This document shows, piece by piece, positions 53,997 to 64,000 of a stretch of DNA of 64,000 nt (its first letter is position 1; the number at the start of each line of letters is the position of its first letter). The stretch comes from Phaseolus vulgaris. Lineage: Eukaryota; Streptophyta; Magnoliopsida; Fabales; Fabaceae. The notes beneath the pieces are model-generated. The model was not told where the DNA came from and ran no database searches. It saw nothing but the letters and a program-made list of their open reading frames with translations. The stretch lies in the NCBI RefSeq assembly GCF_000499845.2, contig NC_023758.2, positions 14,912,427-14,976,426 on the forward strand, given 5' to 3'. Position numbers and translations under genes: made by a program.

Positions 53997-54880
53997 TGAT
54001 CTGGTCGGTCATCGGTAGTCGGTGACGTCAGCAAAGGATAGCCACGTGGACCGTTCTTAGTGGAACACGTGGGCCAAGGAAGCAGATGAGTCATTGAGAA
54101 AGTCACCCAGGGGGGGTGATCGGTCGTCAGGGGATGGCGGTCAGAGAGGATGTGCGATCAGCGCCTAGATAAGCGCCTGGAAGCAGAGGGCGTGGCGCTA
54201 TGGTGCACCGATCGGTCATCCGGTGTGAGCGATGGTCATCGGGTTTTCGTGTTGCACGCAGTTAAGCTGGAAACGAAGGACGTTTCCCAGCTAGAGCGTT
54301 GCATCCGAGCCTTGTGGCAGAATATCAGAGAAAGGAGAAGTTATGTGCTTTGTAGTGCCGTGCACGAGAGTGGCCTAAGAGAGCTAGTAAGTCAATCGGT
54401 GATCGGTGTTCTCTTAACCCATAACGTGCATGGTGCAAACCAGAGGTGATCGTTCACACAGTAGGTGATGTCTGGTGCGTGCGCTTAGCCAAGCCACACT
54501 GAGGTTGCACGAGACACCTAGTGGAAGAAATGCGCTAAGTTACTTCACACACGGATAACTTAGGCGCGCAACATAGTATATAAAGGCATTCCGCGCTCAT
54601 GCAGAGGGAGGGAAGATTCATTCTTACAAGTTACTAGTTTACACACAGAGAGAGAGAGAATCACAGAGTGCACACGAGTCTCGCTGAGATTCTTAGTTCT
54701 TAGTTCTTTGGTGCTTTTGCGAGGCTGACTTGAGCGTCGGAGTGCAATCGGCCGCTAGAGGCGCCGTTTGGTGTGTTTCGTAGGTTTGCTTGGAGTTCTT
54801 GTGGAGTGCTTGGAGTGTTCTTGCGGAAGACAGAGTTTGACGTGGCGAATCCTTCGACGTTCGAATCCCCTGCAAGATCA
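53997..54880 (+). mobile_element. Solo LTR of a Tat-like gypsy element
   Basis: 884 bp, beginning TGATCTGG and ending CAAGATCA, with a perfect 5-bp duplication ATAAC (53992-53996, 54881-54885). It carries a TATA box TATATAAA at 54577-54584, a TGACGTCA site (54023-54030), two CACGTG sites (54043-54048, 54066-54071) and a GA microsatellite after the TATA. The block CTGACTTGAGCGTCGGAG is shared with the Tat LTR at 25534, so it is a sister family. It formed by LTR-LTR recombination inside MITE copy 3. Confidence 0.93.
54577..54584 (+). promoter_or_regulatory. TATA box of the solo LTR
   Basis: TATATAAA in the solo LTR, with CACGTG and TGACGTCA elements about 500 bp upstream. As a solo LTR it could act as a stray promoter reading toward the exon at 56097. 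Confidence 0.6.
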
Positions 54881-56096
54881 ATAACTTTAACCTAATTTAA
54901 TTTAACCTACTTTCACCTTCTCTCCCTTTCTCCTTCACTCCAGCGCCGCACACCTCCTTCAAGCTTTCTCATTCTCTCCAAGTTCTCTATATCTCAAAGC
55001 TTCCATTCCTTCTAAAGCTCTCTTTTTCCACTGCCATCTTCATTTACAGGTTAGTAATTTCATTGTTTTAATTTTGAAGTGAAATGTAGCAGAAGACACA
55101 GTGTATTCTGGTAACCATTTGCATAAATAGGTACCAGATTAGGTAATCCGATGAGTTTTAAGTTAGGTTCCGGATTACATAATCCGGTTGGTTTTTAGTT
55201 AGGTTCTGGGTTATGTAATCCGATGGGTTTTTAATTAGGTTCTGGATTATGTAATTCGGTAGGTGTTAGGTTTTCAACATTCCAGATTATAAAATTCGGT
55301 AGGTTTATCCAATTAAGTTTCGCATTGTGTAATCCAGAAATTGCATTTTTTGTGTTCTGAATTGAATAATCCGTAGCTTTGGTTTTGGTTTTTGTGTGAG
55401 TTTTACATGTTTTGGATCCGGTATACACACAGATTATCTAATCCAGAACACTATTGTTCTTGGCACTGGATTGCGTGATCTATTGATGGAGTGGATTACA
55501 TAATCCGAAAATGAGTATTTAAGGGCACGATAACTTACCAGAGAAAGAGGAGAATCACGAGCCAACCATTGTCGACACCCACGATAGTTACCACCACCAC
55601 TACAACGCAACTACCACCACAATGCACCACTTCAACCATGAACTCAAGCACCACAATCGTGACAATGCACCCCACCACCACAAAAAGCACCTTCTTTTTC
55701 ATTCTTGGACAAAATTTTAAAAGTTTTGATATTTTAAAAGTTTTTGGAGGTGCCCAAAGAAATCAAGGAGGTGCAGGAAGAAGTTGTCGTCATTTGGCAA
55801 TAGGGGCTTACAACGTTATGGACCTTTTTGTCCTATGTTCTTTTTGGCGGGCCATGGTTGAATTGGGACTAGGCTTGGCTTAGTTGCGAGCATTACCCAA
55901 TAACAAATGTATACACAACAATGTTTTGTATGCCTCTTACACGTATTCATGAAATGATGGAGATGAGGTTTTTATTTAATTATCTCTTCAAAAGGTTTTG
56001 GGGACAATTGATACTCCCTCCATTCCCCCAATATCTTCCGCTTTTTCTGATCTTATTTTATTTTCAATTTGTCTTTCCTCAGATTAACTCCAAATA

Positions 56097-56426
56097 ATGT
56101 TTACAAAGAGAGCCTCATCAGTTAGTGTTAGTTCTCTTTTGAAGTTGTGCAAACAATGTTCTTCACTACACATTGCAGATTGTATCAAAGGCCTGAATAC
56201 ATTGAGGGCTATGAGCACTGTTGTTGAAAGGACTGATTTTCAGTTTTCTGGTTGTCATCAAAATGATTATTCTTTAGGTTACCAGCAAAGTCATGTTGGG
56301 TTTTATTTGGAAAACCGGAAGAAGGCTAATACTAATGAGCATTTGAATAAGCAAAGACCTGATTATGGTTCCCAAGCAAATGCAAGCCAGTCTTATTGGA
56401 ATAATCATACAAGTTTTGATGTGAGT
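56097..56426 (+). CDS. Orphan exon, N-terminus of a possible organelle-targeted protein
   Basis: An open frame begins MFTKRASSVSVSSLLKLCK and runs about 109 residues to a good splice donor (GAT then GTGAGT at 56427). The first 40 residues are rich in Ser, Arg, Lys and Leu with few acidic residues, as in mitochondrial presequences. The rest is Asn/Gln/Ser-rich without repeats. A TCAG acceptor-like site lies just upstream (about 56082). The style resembles the 5' exon of plant pentatricopeptide proteins, but no repeat is visible and I cannot name it. I found no second exon before the CACTA insertion at 56902; it could be a captured fragment or the intact 5' end of a gene whose remainder lies beyond 64000. 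Confidence 0.45.
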
Positions 56427-56754
56427 TAATTTTAGGATTGTTCATTTTATGGTGTTACACTTTACTTAGATTGAGATTTTAGGAATTTAAGAGTGAAGAC
56501 CTTAGGAAAATCCCCACTGGACATTAACTTAACCAAGTGGTTAAGTAGATGTGAATGTTCATTTCACAAAGGCAAAAGGAAAAGACAACTATAAGGTGAA
56601 AATGATGCTAGAAGGTGCGGAATTAAAGAAAAAGGAAAAGAAACCAAAATAGAATTGTCGAATGGAAACAAGGAAAACCAAACAAGAACATGATACAAAG
56701 AGTAAAAATGGAATGACAATGAAAGAATAAATCAGGGAAGGAGAAAGCTTATGT
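56427..56754. other. Spacer
   Basis: A/G-rich sequence with no recognised feature. Confidence 0.5.
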
Positions 56755-56901
56755 GATGGATTTGAGAAGTGGAACACGCCATTTGGAGTGTGATTGACCT
56801 CCAAGATAAGTGAAGATAGCCACCACTTGAGAGCTCTCAGTAGTCACAAGATAAGACCTAAATGCTAAGAGGAATTCAAACCTCACTAACACCTCACACA
56901 A
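56755..56901 (-). repeat. Probable LTR, part left of the CACTA element
   Basis: Begins TGATGGATTT like the LTRs at 39888 and 44380. Together with 63728-64000 it would form an LTR read on the minus strand, into which the CACTA element inserted. It is inferred from composition and layout only. Confidence 0.45.
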
Positions 56902-56929
56902 CACTACAAGAAAATCGCTAGTTACATAC

Positions 56930-57470
56930 AGTTTTTTACATACGGATCTGAATTCATATGTAAAATGGACATTACATACGGATTTTACATACGAATTCTG
57001 ATCTGTATATAACTCCAACATTACATACGAATTTTTACATACAGATTCTGATTCGTATGTAACTTCAACATTACATACGGATTTTTTACATACGGATGCA
57101 GATCCGTATGTAATGTTAGTATTACATACGGATTTTTACATATGGATAATAATCCGTATATAAAGGAAAATTTTTTTTAAAATAAATTACATACGGATAG
57201 AATCTGTATGTAACGATTTTTTTTTAAAAAAAAAAAACTTACATACGGATAGAATCCGTATGTAACGATTTTTTTAAAAAAAAACTTATATACAGATATA
57301 ATTCGTATGTAACTATTTTTTAATTTTTTTTAATTTACATACGGATTTAATCCGTATGTAAGTTACTTTTTTAAAAAAAATTATATATGGATATTATCCG
57401 TATATACATTATTTAAAATTTAATTGAAAATAGAAATTCTTACATACGGATTTAATCCGTATGTAAGCTA
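56930..57470. repeat. CACTA 5' subterminal repeats
   Basis: More than twenty direct and inverted copies of ACATACGGAT/ATCCGTATGT and one-base variants, many paired as hairpins of 10-16 bp. In known CACTA systems such motifs bind the TnpA-type protein. Confidence 0.92.
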
Positions 57471-57729
57471 TTACAAATTTAGTTAATTAAAAAAATAGAA
57501 ATAAGGAGTTAAGTATTTTATGTTATTTTACTAAAATTAAAAAACAATAAAATTGAAAAAGAAAAAACAATAAAAATAAAAATATTGAAAATAGAAATAA
57601 AAATATAAGTGATCTTAACGTGTGTTACATCATAAATAAATTTAATTTTATATTTTATTTTGATTATTTAAAAGTTAATTAATTAATTAATTAAAGTAAT
57701 TAAATATTTATTTAAATTATATTCAATTA

Positions 57730-58980
57730 AAAATAATCAGATAAAGAATTTTAAAAATAAATAACATAAAAAATTAAATGTGATTTAGGTTATTTCATTA
57801 AAATTAGAAAACAAAATAATTGAGAAAAAAAATAATAAAAAATTAAGAATATGTTGAATTTGAGTTTGAACCCCAGCCACTTCACTACAGTTCTCCACTC
57901 AGTCCACTTTCACTTCAATAAAATATATATTTTTTTTACTATTTAAAGTTAATATATTGAATTACTTAAAGTAATTGAATATTTATTTAAATTATATTCA
58001 ATTAAAAATAATCAGATAAAGAATTTTAAAAATAAATAACATAAAAAATTAAATGTGATTTATGTTATTTCATTAAAATTAGAAAACAAAATAATTGAGA
58101 AAAAAAAACAATAAAAAATTAAGAATATGTTGAATTTGAGTTTGAACCCCAGCCACTCCACTACAATTCTCCACTCAGCCCACCTTCACTTCAATAAAAT
58201 ATTTTTTTTTACTATTTAAAGTTAATATATTGAATTACTTAAAGTAATTGAATATTTATTTAAATTATATTAATAAATTATATTCAATTAAAAATAATCA
58301 GATAAAGAATTTTAAAAATAAATAACATAAAAAATTAAATGTGATTTATGTTATTTCATTAAAATTAGAAAACAAAATAATTGAGAAAAAAAACAATAAA
58401 AAATTAAGAATATGTTGAATTTGAGTTTGAACCCCAGCCACTTCACTACAGTTCTCCACTCAGCCAACCTTCACTTCAATAAAATATTTTTTGTTGACTA
58501 TTTAAAGTTAATATATTGAATTACTTAAAGTAATTGAATATTTATTTAAATTATATTAATAAATTATATTCAATTAAAAATAATCAGATAAAGAATTTTA
58601 AAAATAAATAACATAAAAAATTAAATGTGATTTATGTTATTTCATTAAAATTAGAAAACAAAATAATTGAGAAAAAAAACAATAAAAAATTAAGAATATG
58701 TTGAATTTGAGTTTGAACCCCAGCCACTTCACTACAGTTCTCCACTCAATCCACCTTCATTTCAATAAAATATTTTTTTTTACTATTTAAAGTTAATATA
58801 TTGAATTACTTAAAGTAATTGAGTATTTATTTAAATTATATTAATAAATTATATTCAATTAAAATAACTAAATAAACAATTTTAAAAATAAATAACATAA
58901 AAAATTAAATGTGATTTATATTATTTCATTAAAATTAAAAAACAAAATATTAAAAAATAAATAAAAAAATAAATGTTGAA
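57730..58980 (+). repeat. About 280-bp tandem array in the CACTA element
   Basis: Four to five units with starts near 57772, 58049, 58336, 58619 and 58906, each holding GAATTTGAGTTTGAACCCC and AGCCACTTCACTACAGTTCT. Units are close to identical apart from small indels, so the expansion is recent relative to the element. No coding content. Confidence 0.92.
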
Positions 58981-59580
58981 TTTGAATTGGAACCTGGCAC
59001 CTTAACGTAATCTTCACTAAGCCCAGGTTCACTTTACTTTCACTGGCCCATGTATTCTTCACTAGCCCATGTATTCTTCAGTAGCTCACTTCACGTATCT
59101 TCATTCATTAAAACCTAAATCACAGCAACCCCATTTACAGCGAACGGCACCAGCGAACAGCAACCCCATCTGCCACACCGCACGCACGATCTCCTTCGGT
59201 TTAGCAGTGCTCGAGATTTTGCAAACACCGACCCGACCTAACGTAGTCTTCCCAATCGCCACCACCGTGTGACCTCCGGCCACCACCGCTGCAATCGTTC
59301 AGGTTTTGTTTAGTATGTAACAAAAATTGTAGGAAAAAATAGAATCTACTTTTTTGTATGCTGCTCTCTTTGTTTGCAGGAAGTTGCTGGTTTTTTGGTT
59401 TATTTTGGCATACATGGTTTATGGTTTATTTTTGGGTTATTGAGCTGGGAATGTGCAGGGCTTTAGTTTGTCTCTGTAAAGTGATACATTATACATTGTA
59501 TGAGCTGGTGTATAAATGTTTCTGTTATTGTGGTTTAATGAACTTTTGTATGAATTTGTTAGCTATAAAACTCATGTTCT
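58981..59580 (+). other. CACTA interior before the TNP2 remnant
   Basis: Contains a short Pro/Thr-rich frame (59069-59272) and intron-like T-rich sequence. No Transposase_21 motif is visible. Confidence 0.5.
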
Positions 59581-61189
59581 AAATCCCATTATTGAGGTAA
59601 GTCATTTTTTCAAAGATTTGTGTTCTACAACACTAAATCAGGATGATCTTACTAGGATGGAACAAAACATTCCAATAATTCTTTGTAAGTTGGAAAGGAT
59701 ATTTCCCCCGGCATTTTTTGATCCTATGGAACATCTCCCTGTCCATCTAGCATATGAAGCCAAACTTGGTGGACCTGTCCATTATAGGTGGATATACCCA
59801 TTTGAAAGGTAATAATAAGAGTAATTAGTCTTTATTTAATGTGAAATATAACTATCAATCATAACATATTTCTTTGATTATAGATTCATGGGATATGCTA
59901 AACAATCAGTGAAGAATAAGGCTAGGGTAGAAGGATCTATTTGTGCATCTTATTTGCATCGTGAGACAACTCACTTTTGTTCACATTATTTCAACAACTT
60001 CATGTTAAGACCACAACATTGTAGAAATGAAGTGGACATTGAAAGTGAAAGGCTTCCATCAATCTTATCTGTATTTGACCAACATGAACGTCATTCTGGG
60101 AGGAAGATCACTCGTCGGTTAACTGATGAAGAATTGAACTCAGCTCATGTTCATATTTTGATCAACTGTAATGAAGTTAAACCATACCTCGAGTAAGCCT
60201 CATGCAAGATATTCTTTTAAAACACTGTTATTGATTCATTAAGTTATCTCTAACCAAATGCATTGACACTTATATATTCACAGCTCTTTCTTACATTGTA
60301 ATGAAATTTCCGAATCACATGCCTTGGCTCGTATACATACAGATTTTCCTTTGTGGTTTAGGACACAAGTATGTATCAACAAATTCTCTAATTTACTTTT
60401 TTTTTACTTCTTTAACCATTTCATAAAAAATTAATGACATTGATATATTTATAGGTTCATAAAGACCCTTTAAATGTGAATAATCAACACTTAAGAGATT
60501 TATCACTTGGTCCTTTAAGGTGTGTAAAAGAGTGGCACACCTTCTTTGTGAATGGGTACAAATTCCACACTCATGCATGGAGCGAGGGAAAGAAAACAAT
60601 AAATAGTGGGGTCCATGTAAAGGGTCTTACAGAAGGAGGTGAGGATGATTTCTACGGTGTAATTCAACACATATATGAGGTGGAGTACAATTCTTCGACC
60701 TCAGATAACAAAGTTGTATTATTTTACTGTAATTGGTTTGATCCATCAACAAGAGGTACACGAGTGGACTCCAAATATGGTATTGTGGATATTCGAATGG
60801 ATAGAAGATATGTGCCATTTGATCCTTTTATCATTGCACATAATGTTCGACAAGTTTATTATGTAACTTATGCAGCATCACGCAAAGACAAACGTGGCTG
60901 GTGTGTTGCAATCAAAACGAAACCCAGAGGTCGTATAGATTCTGATGATGTAGAAGTTGAAGTGCCATATCAAGTTGATGAAATGTCACATGTTAATGAA
61001 GTGATTGAAGTTGAAAGGGTTTCATGATTACAAGACTTAGAAGCTGAGCTTGAAGAAGTTGACATAAACAATGTATCATCATTTGATGATCAGATAGATG
61101 AAGAAACAAATGAATGGGAAGAAGACAATGAAGAGGGAGAAAGTGAAGATGAATATGGAGATGACTTTGACATCTCTAGCTCTGAATAG
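59581..61189 (+). pseudogene. TNP2-like transposase C-terminus (DUF4218 and DUF4216)
   Basis: Four exons with GT/AG borders: 59581-59808 (VSHFFKDLCSTTL, then HLPVHLAYEAKLGGPVHYRW), 59884-60192 (FMGYAKQSVKNKARVEGSI, a DUF4218 signature), 60284-60368 (NEISESHALARIHTDFPLWF) and 60455-61189 (DUF4216: [25 protein letters not shown]; acidic tail EWEEDNEEGESEDEYGDDF). TNP2 is the cutting enzyme of CACTA elements; these domains lie C-terminal to the catalytic region, which is absent. A TGA at 61025-61027 interrupts exon 4 and reads as C-to-T at an Arg codon; the frame then runs on to TAG at 61187-61189. The gene is followed by the TnpA-like gene on the same strand 220 bp later. Confidence 0.88.
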
Positions 61190-61410
61190 ACTTAGGAAGC
61201 CAATGTTAACAAATAATAAATATTGTACGAACTAGTATTGTATTGTTGTTGTTAACATACTGTTTATTACTCCAATTAATTTGAGCTTTATGTTTGCTGA
61301 TGAAATTTTTACATGTTTATTTCAATTTTTTTATTAAACTATATTCAACATATTTTTCTCCATTGATAAACTTATATAACCTTCATTATCATTTCATGCC
61401 ATATATATAG

Positions 61411-63078
61411 ATGTCATCAGGAGGTTCTGATCAACCATCACCGAGTAACAACCAAAAAAAGGGGAAAATAAATTATGTGATAAAATTGTTATCACGATTT
61501 AACAACCAAAATCCATCATCAAGTCAACCCAATACACTTATTCCTTCTTCAGTTCACTGATCTACCCCACCAGTACCAGATGCTACCCAATCCACCCCAC
61601 CAGTACAAGATGTTATTGCATCAACACCATCTCCACGTGTTGGTTCTAATGCATCAACCCCACCAGATATTACACCATCCCCATATACAAATCTTGGAGG
61701 GACGCACTCAGCTTCTGCAACGAATAACTTAGAGGACGAGGTCCTCTTAGCTGGTGATCGTCCTCTGATTCAACCTATTGGGGGAGGGTAAGAATATAAC
61801 AAAATTCAATTTATATAATTTATTATTATTGTCTTATAATTTTGACTAACTTTATTTTGGTATTTAGGTTTAATCCATCAAAAATTGCATCAAAGGCCAT
61901 CACTGCCACCATCAAGCAACAATTTGGTGAGTCATGGCCAACATGGGGGGCAATCCCAAAGGGTGAACGAGATATATTTTTTCAACGTTTTAAGGTACTT
62001 GTTTTTTATTCCCTTTAAATATTTTATATTTTACAATTTGGATTCATGATTCTTGTTGTTTTGCAGAGGAAGGTCACATGGAGGGCTGAGGACGAGGAAA
62101 AAGTTAAGAAAAATTTTCATACAAAAGCTTCTCACACCCTTTCACAAATGTTTAAAGATGCTCGCCAAGAAGGTAAACAACCAGAATGGATTGGCAGTAA
62201 TGTTTGGAACAACCTCCAAGAACACTGGAACATGGATGTGTATCGATCCAAATGTGATACAACTAAAAAGAATCGTTTGTCTGAAAAAGGTGGATGTCTG
62301 CACACTGGAGGATCTATTAGTGTTCATGAACACGCTATTCGTTTGGTATGATTTCCATATAATTTTTTTATATTAATCTATGATTAATTATTATCTTTTT
62401 AATTTATGAAATGTTTTCTTTATAGACAGAGGAGCTTGGCCGCTTGGTCCATGTTGATGAAGTGTTTCAACAAACACATATACGGAAGAGCACTGGAGAT
62501 TTTGTTGATGATAGATCAAGGCGGACTCATGTTAGTTTTTTTAAACTTTTTTTTTCATATACATTAATTGGTATGATAAAAAATATTTTTCATTTTAATA
62601 GGAAGATTTTGAAAGTAGATTGTCTCAAGCATTATCTGAGTCACAATCTACCTCAATATCTACTCCATTAGATCCTGCTGAGGAGGAAAGATTGAGAAGC
62701 CGTTGTTGGTTAGAAACTGTAGGTGGAAGGTACAAGGGACGAGTATATGGGGTTGGACGTGTTGATCGTCAGAACGACTGTGTTGGTCGCTACCTACAAG
62801 AAACACAACCATCTTCTAGTAATAAGAAGGCTAATTCAGAAGAAATTGTTGAACTTAGGCAGCATATTGAACACATGGATGCAAGGTTTCAAAACTTTCA
62901 AAATTTCATGATGCAATATCTACCACCTGAGGCAGCAGCTGCAGCACAATAGTTTTTTCAGCAACCAAATACCCCGCCACCAACTCAACCGAATCAGCAG
63001 TCAAATGAAGTCCAACAACATCATAATAATCATGATGAACAACAAAATTCACCCGGTGAAGATTATAATAATTATTAG
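61411..63078 (+). pseudogene. TnpA-like accessory protein (plant transposase Ptta/En/Spm type)
   Basis: Five exons: 61411-61787 (Ser/Pro-rich start MSSGGSDQPSPSNNQ), 61868-61994 (IKQQFGESWPTWGAIPKGER), 62067-62345 (VTWRAEDEEKVKKNFHTKAS, GKQPEWIGSNVWNNL, CDTTKKNRLSEKGG), 62426-62530 (VHVDEVFQQTHIRK) and 62602-63078 (coiled coil VELRQHIEHMDARFQNFQNF, Gln/Asn-rich tail). This matches the Transposase_24 family, the DNA-binding partner that recognises subterminal repeats. Stops at 61558-61560 (TGA) and 62950-62952 (TAG) both read as C-to-T changes. The first is early, so the copy is probably dead; the second only trims the low-complexity tail. I chose the start at 61411 as the first ATG of the frame. 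Confidence 0.85.
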
Positions 63079-63274
63079 CTTCTCTAGAACTTTGTTTTAA
63101 TGAAATACATTTTAGATATTTAGATATTTGAAAATAGTAAGTATTGTATGTATGGATAACTTTGAATGTGATGAATATTTGTCTTCTGAAAACTGGAATG
63201 TACTGGAATGTTGATGGATGATATGCAGGTGTAGAATATGGGGTGCTTCCAAACACAAATAGTTGGTGGTGTTG

Positions 63275-63715
63275 TGTACAATGTTACATACGAATAAATC
63301 CGTATGTAAGTCTGCTTGTTAATTACATACGGATTTTACATACGGATTTATCTGTATATAATTACATACGAATTTTACATACGGATTGATCCGTATGTAA
63401 TAACACACAGATTTACATACGGATTTTACATACGGATAAATCCGTATATAATTACATACGGATTTATCCGTATGTAATAACACACAGATTTACATACGGA
63501 TTTTACATACGGATAAGTCCGTATGTAATTACATACAGATTTTACATACGGATTTATCCGTATGTAATTACATACGGATCCAAAATCCGTATGTAACAGT
63601 TACCTACGACAGTTTTACATACGGATTTTTGTCCGTATGTAATCCGTATGTAAATGGGTTTTATATACGGATTTTGTGTGTTACATACGGATATTGGCTG
63701 TATGTAATTTGAGTT
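63275..63715. repeat. CACTA 3' subterminal repeats
   Basis: Dense forward and inverted copies of TACATACGGAT, including near-perfect palindromes around 63290-63306 and 63545-63600. The family is the same as at the 5' end. Confidence 0.93.
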
Positions 63716-63727
63716 TTTCTTGTAGTG

Positions 63728-64000
63728 CAATTTGTGCAGAGTAACTCTTCTTCTATTAATTTCAACTTGTAAAATACACTAGGTAGGCCTCCTATTTATA
63801 GGTGAAGGAGCCTTGGAGAACAAGCTAAAGGGGTAGGATGGGAAAAGGGAAAAAATGGGCAGCCTTATGACTAAGTCAAACCCGCATCCTAGGCTTGTCA
63901 TTCTAGAAACTAGGTCAAAATGTCTTCCAAAAGGGTTAGGAACAAGCTAAAATGCTACTCACACCCCCTATTATACTAAAGACACCTTATTCTAGCCTAT
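63728..64000 (-). repeat. Probable LTR, part right of the CACTA element
   Basis: On the minus strand CCTATAAATAGGAGG is a good TATA box (about 63789-63803) and the surroundings resemble the TATA region of the LTR at 39888. The window ends inside it. Confidence 0.5.

Larger units (their letters stand above)
53890..55788. mobile_element. Mutator-type MITE, copy 3 (large, carries a solo LTR)
   Basis: Ends GATAGCTTCTTCCTGCACC and, inverted, GACAACTTCTTCCTGCACC, flanked by a perfect 9-bp duplication GTCATTTGG (53881-53889, 55789-55797). Without the solo LTR and its duplication it is about 1.0 kb. The interior has a pyrimidine-rich leader-like stretch ending in a GT donor (near 55050), as in a 5' untranslated exon, then many GGATTA/TAATCCG near-palindromes (55130-55510). 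Confidence 0.88.
56902..63727 (+). mobile_element. CACTA (En/Spm) transposon with both ends, catalytic domain lost
   Basis: 6826 bp. TIRs CACTACAAGAAAA (56902-56914) and its inverted copy at 63715-63727, with a perfect 3-bp duplication CAA (56899-56901, 63728-63730), the hallmark of CACTA elements. Many forward and inverted copies of ACATACGGAT lie inside both ends. A tandem array (57730-58980) replaces the 5' coding part, so the catalytic Transposase_21 region of TNP2 is missing. The C-terminal TNP2 domains and a TnpA-like gene remain, both with stops. It is mobile, if at all, only with transposase from elsewhere. Confidence 0.95.

Noticed and set aside
55569..55883. Thr-rich 104-codon plus frame
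   Set aside because: It is low-complexity ACC/ACT repeat translation inside MITE copy 3, without a domain, and it crosses the element boundary.

Overview
The window looks like repeat-dense nuclear DNA of a flowering plant, most likely a phaseoloid legume. The evidence is AT-rich spacer, plant-only transposon families with plant initiator-Met tRNA primer sites, plant mobile domain (PMD) sequence, and relics of plant nuclear genes. I see no bacterial, organellar or CRISPR features. Nearly all recognisable coding DNA is transposable-element DNA or a broken host-gene relic. The only long element reading frame with all expected domains is a Ty1/copia polyprotein. No intact host gene is evident.

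Layout, left half. A one-ended CACTA remnant (1346-1775) is followed by a minus-strand relic of the checkpoint clamp loader RAD17 (about 2050-8533). One RAD17 intron holds an almost pristine Ty1/copia element (3057-7730, target duplication ATAGA). A phytocyanin first-exon relic (9384-9552) and a miniature TRIM retroelement (10114-10451) follow. A minus-strand PMD gene relic (11442-22416) is split twice. One insert is an unidentified 1.4-kb piece with a 9-bp duplication (11962-13378). The other is a Ty3/gypsy element (14249-22068, duplication CTCTC) whose pol frame runs into its own 3' LTR. A related solo LTR lies at 23421-24338. A Tat-lineage gypsy element (24655-36280) carries two RNase H domains, an antisense extra gene and internal tandem arrays.

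Layout, right half. A broken mudrA-like transposase (36709-38767) sits beside a long-TIR Mutator-like element (38921-47133, 9-bp duplication TTATATAAT). That element has itself received an internally deleted gypsy derivative (39888-44860) with an open gag-protease-integrase chimera. Further right are a two-exon relic of MINIYO/RPAP1 (49446-49801), a LINE 3' end (50708-52330), and three members of a Mutator-type MITE family with 9-bp duplications (53079-55788). The third MITE carries a Tat-like solo LTR. An orphan exon follows (56097-56426). The last 7 kb is a complete-ended CACTA element (56902-63727, duplication CAA) that lost its catalytic transposase domain but keeps DUF4218/DUF4216 and TnpA-like exons. 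It sits inside what looks like another LTR.

How the parts relate. The window records repeated insertion into older genes and elements: copia into RAD17, gypsy into PMD, gypsy derivative into MULE, solo LTR into MITE, CACTA into LTR. Several frames are closed mainly by changes that read as C-to-T, consistent with decay of methylated heterochromatin. I found no operon-like or novel multi-gene system. The most unusual items are the chimeric open frame in the deleted gypsy derivative, the pol/LTR overlap shared by two element families, and the unclassified 1.4-kb insertion.
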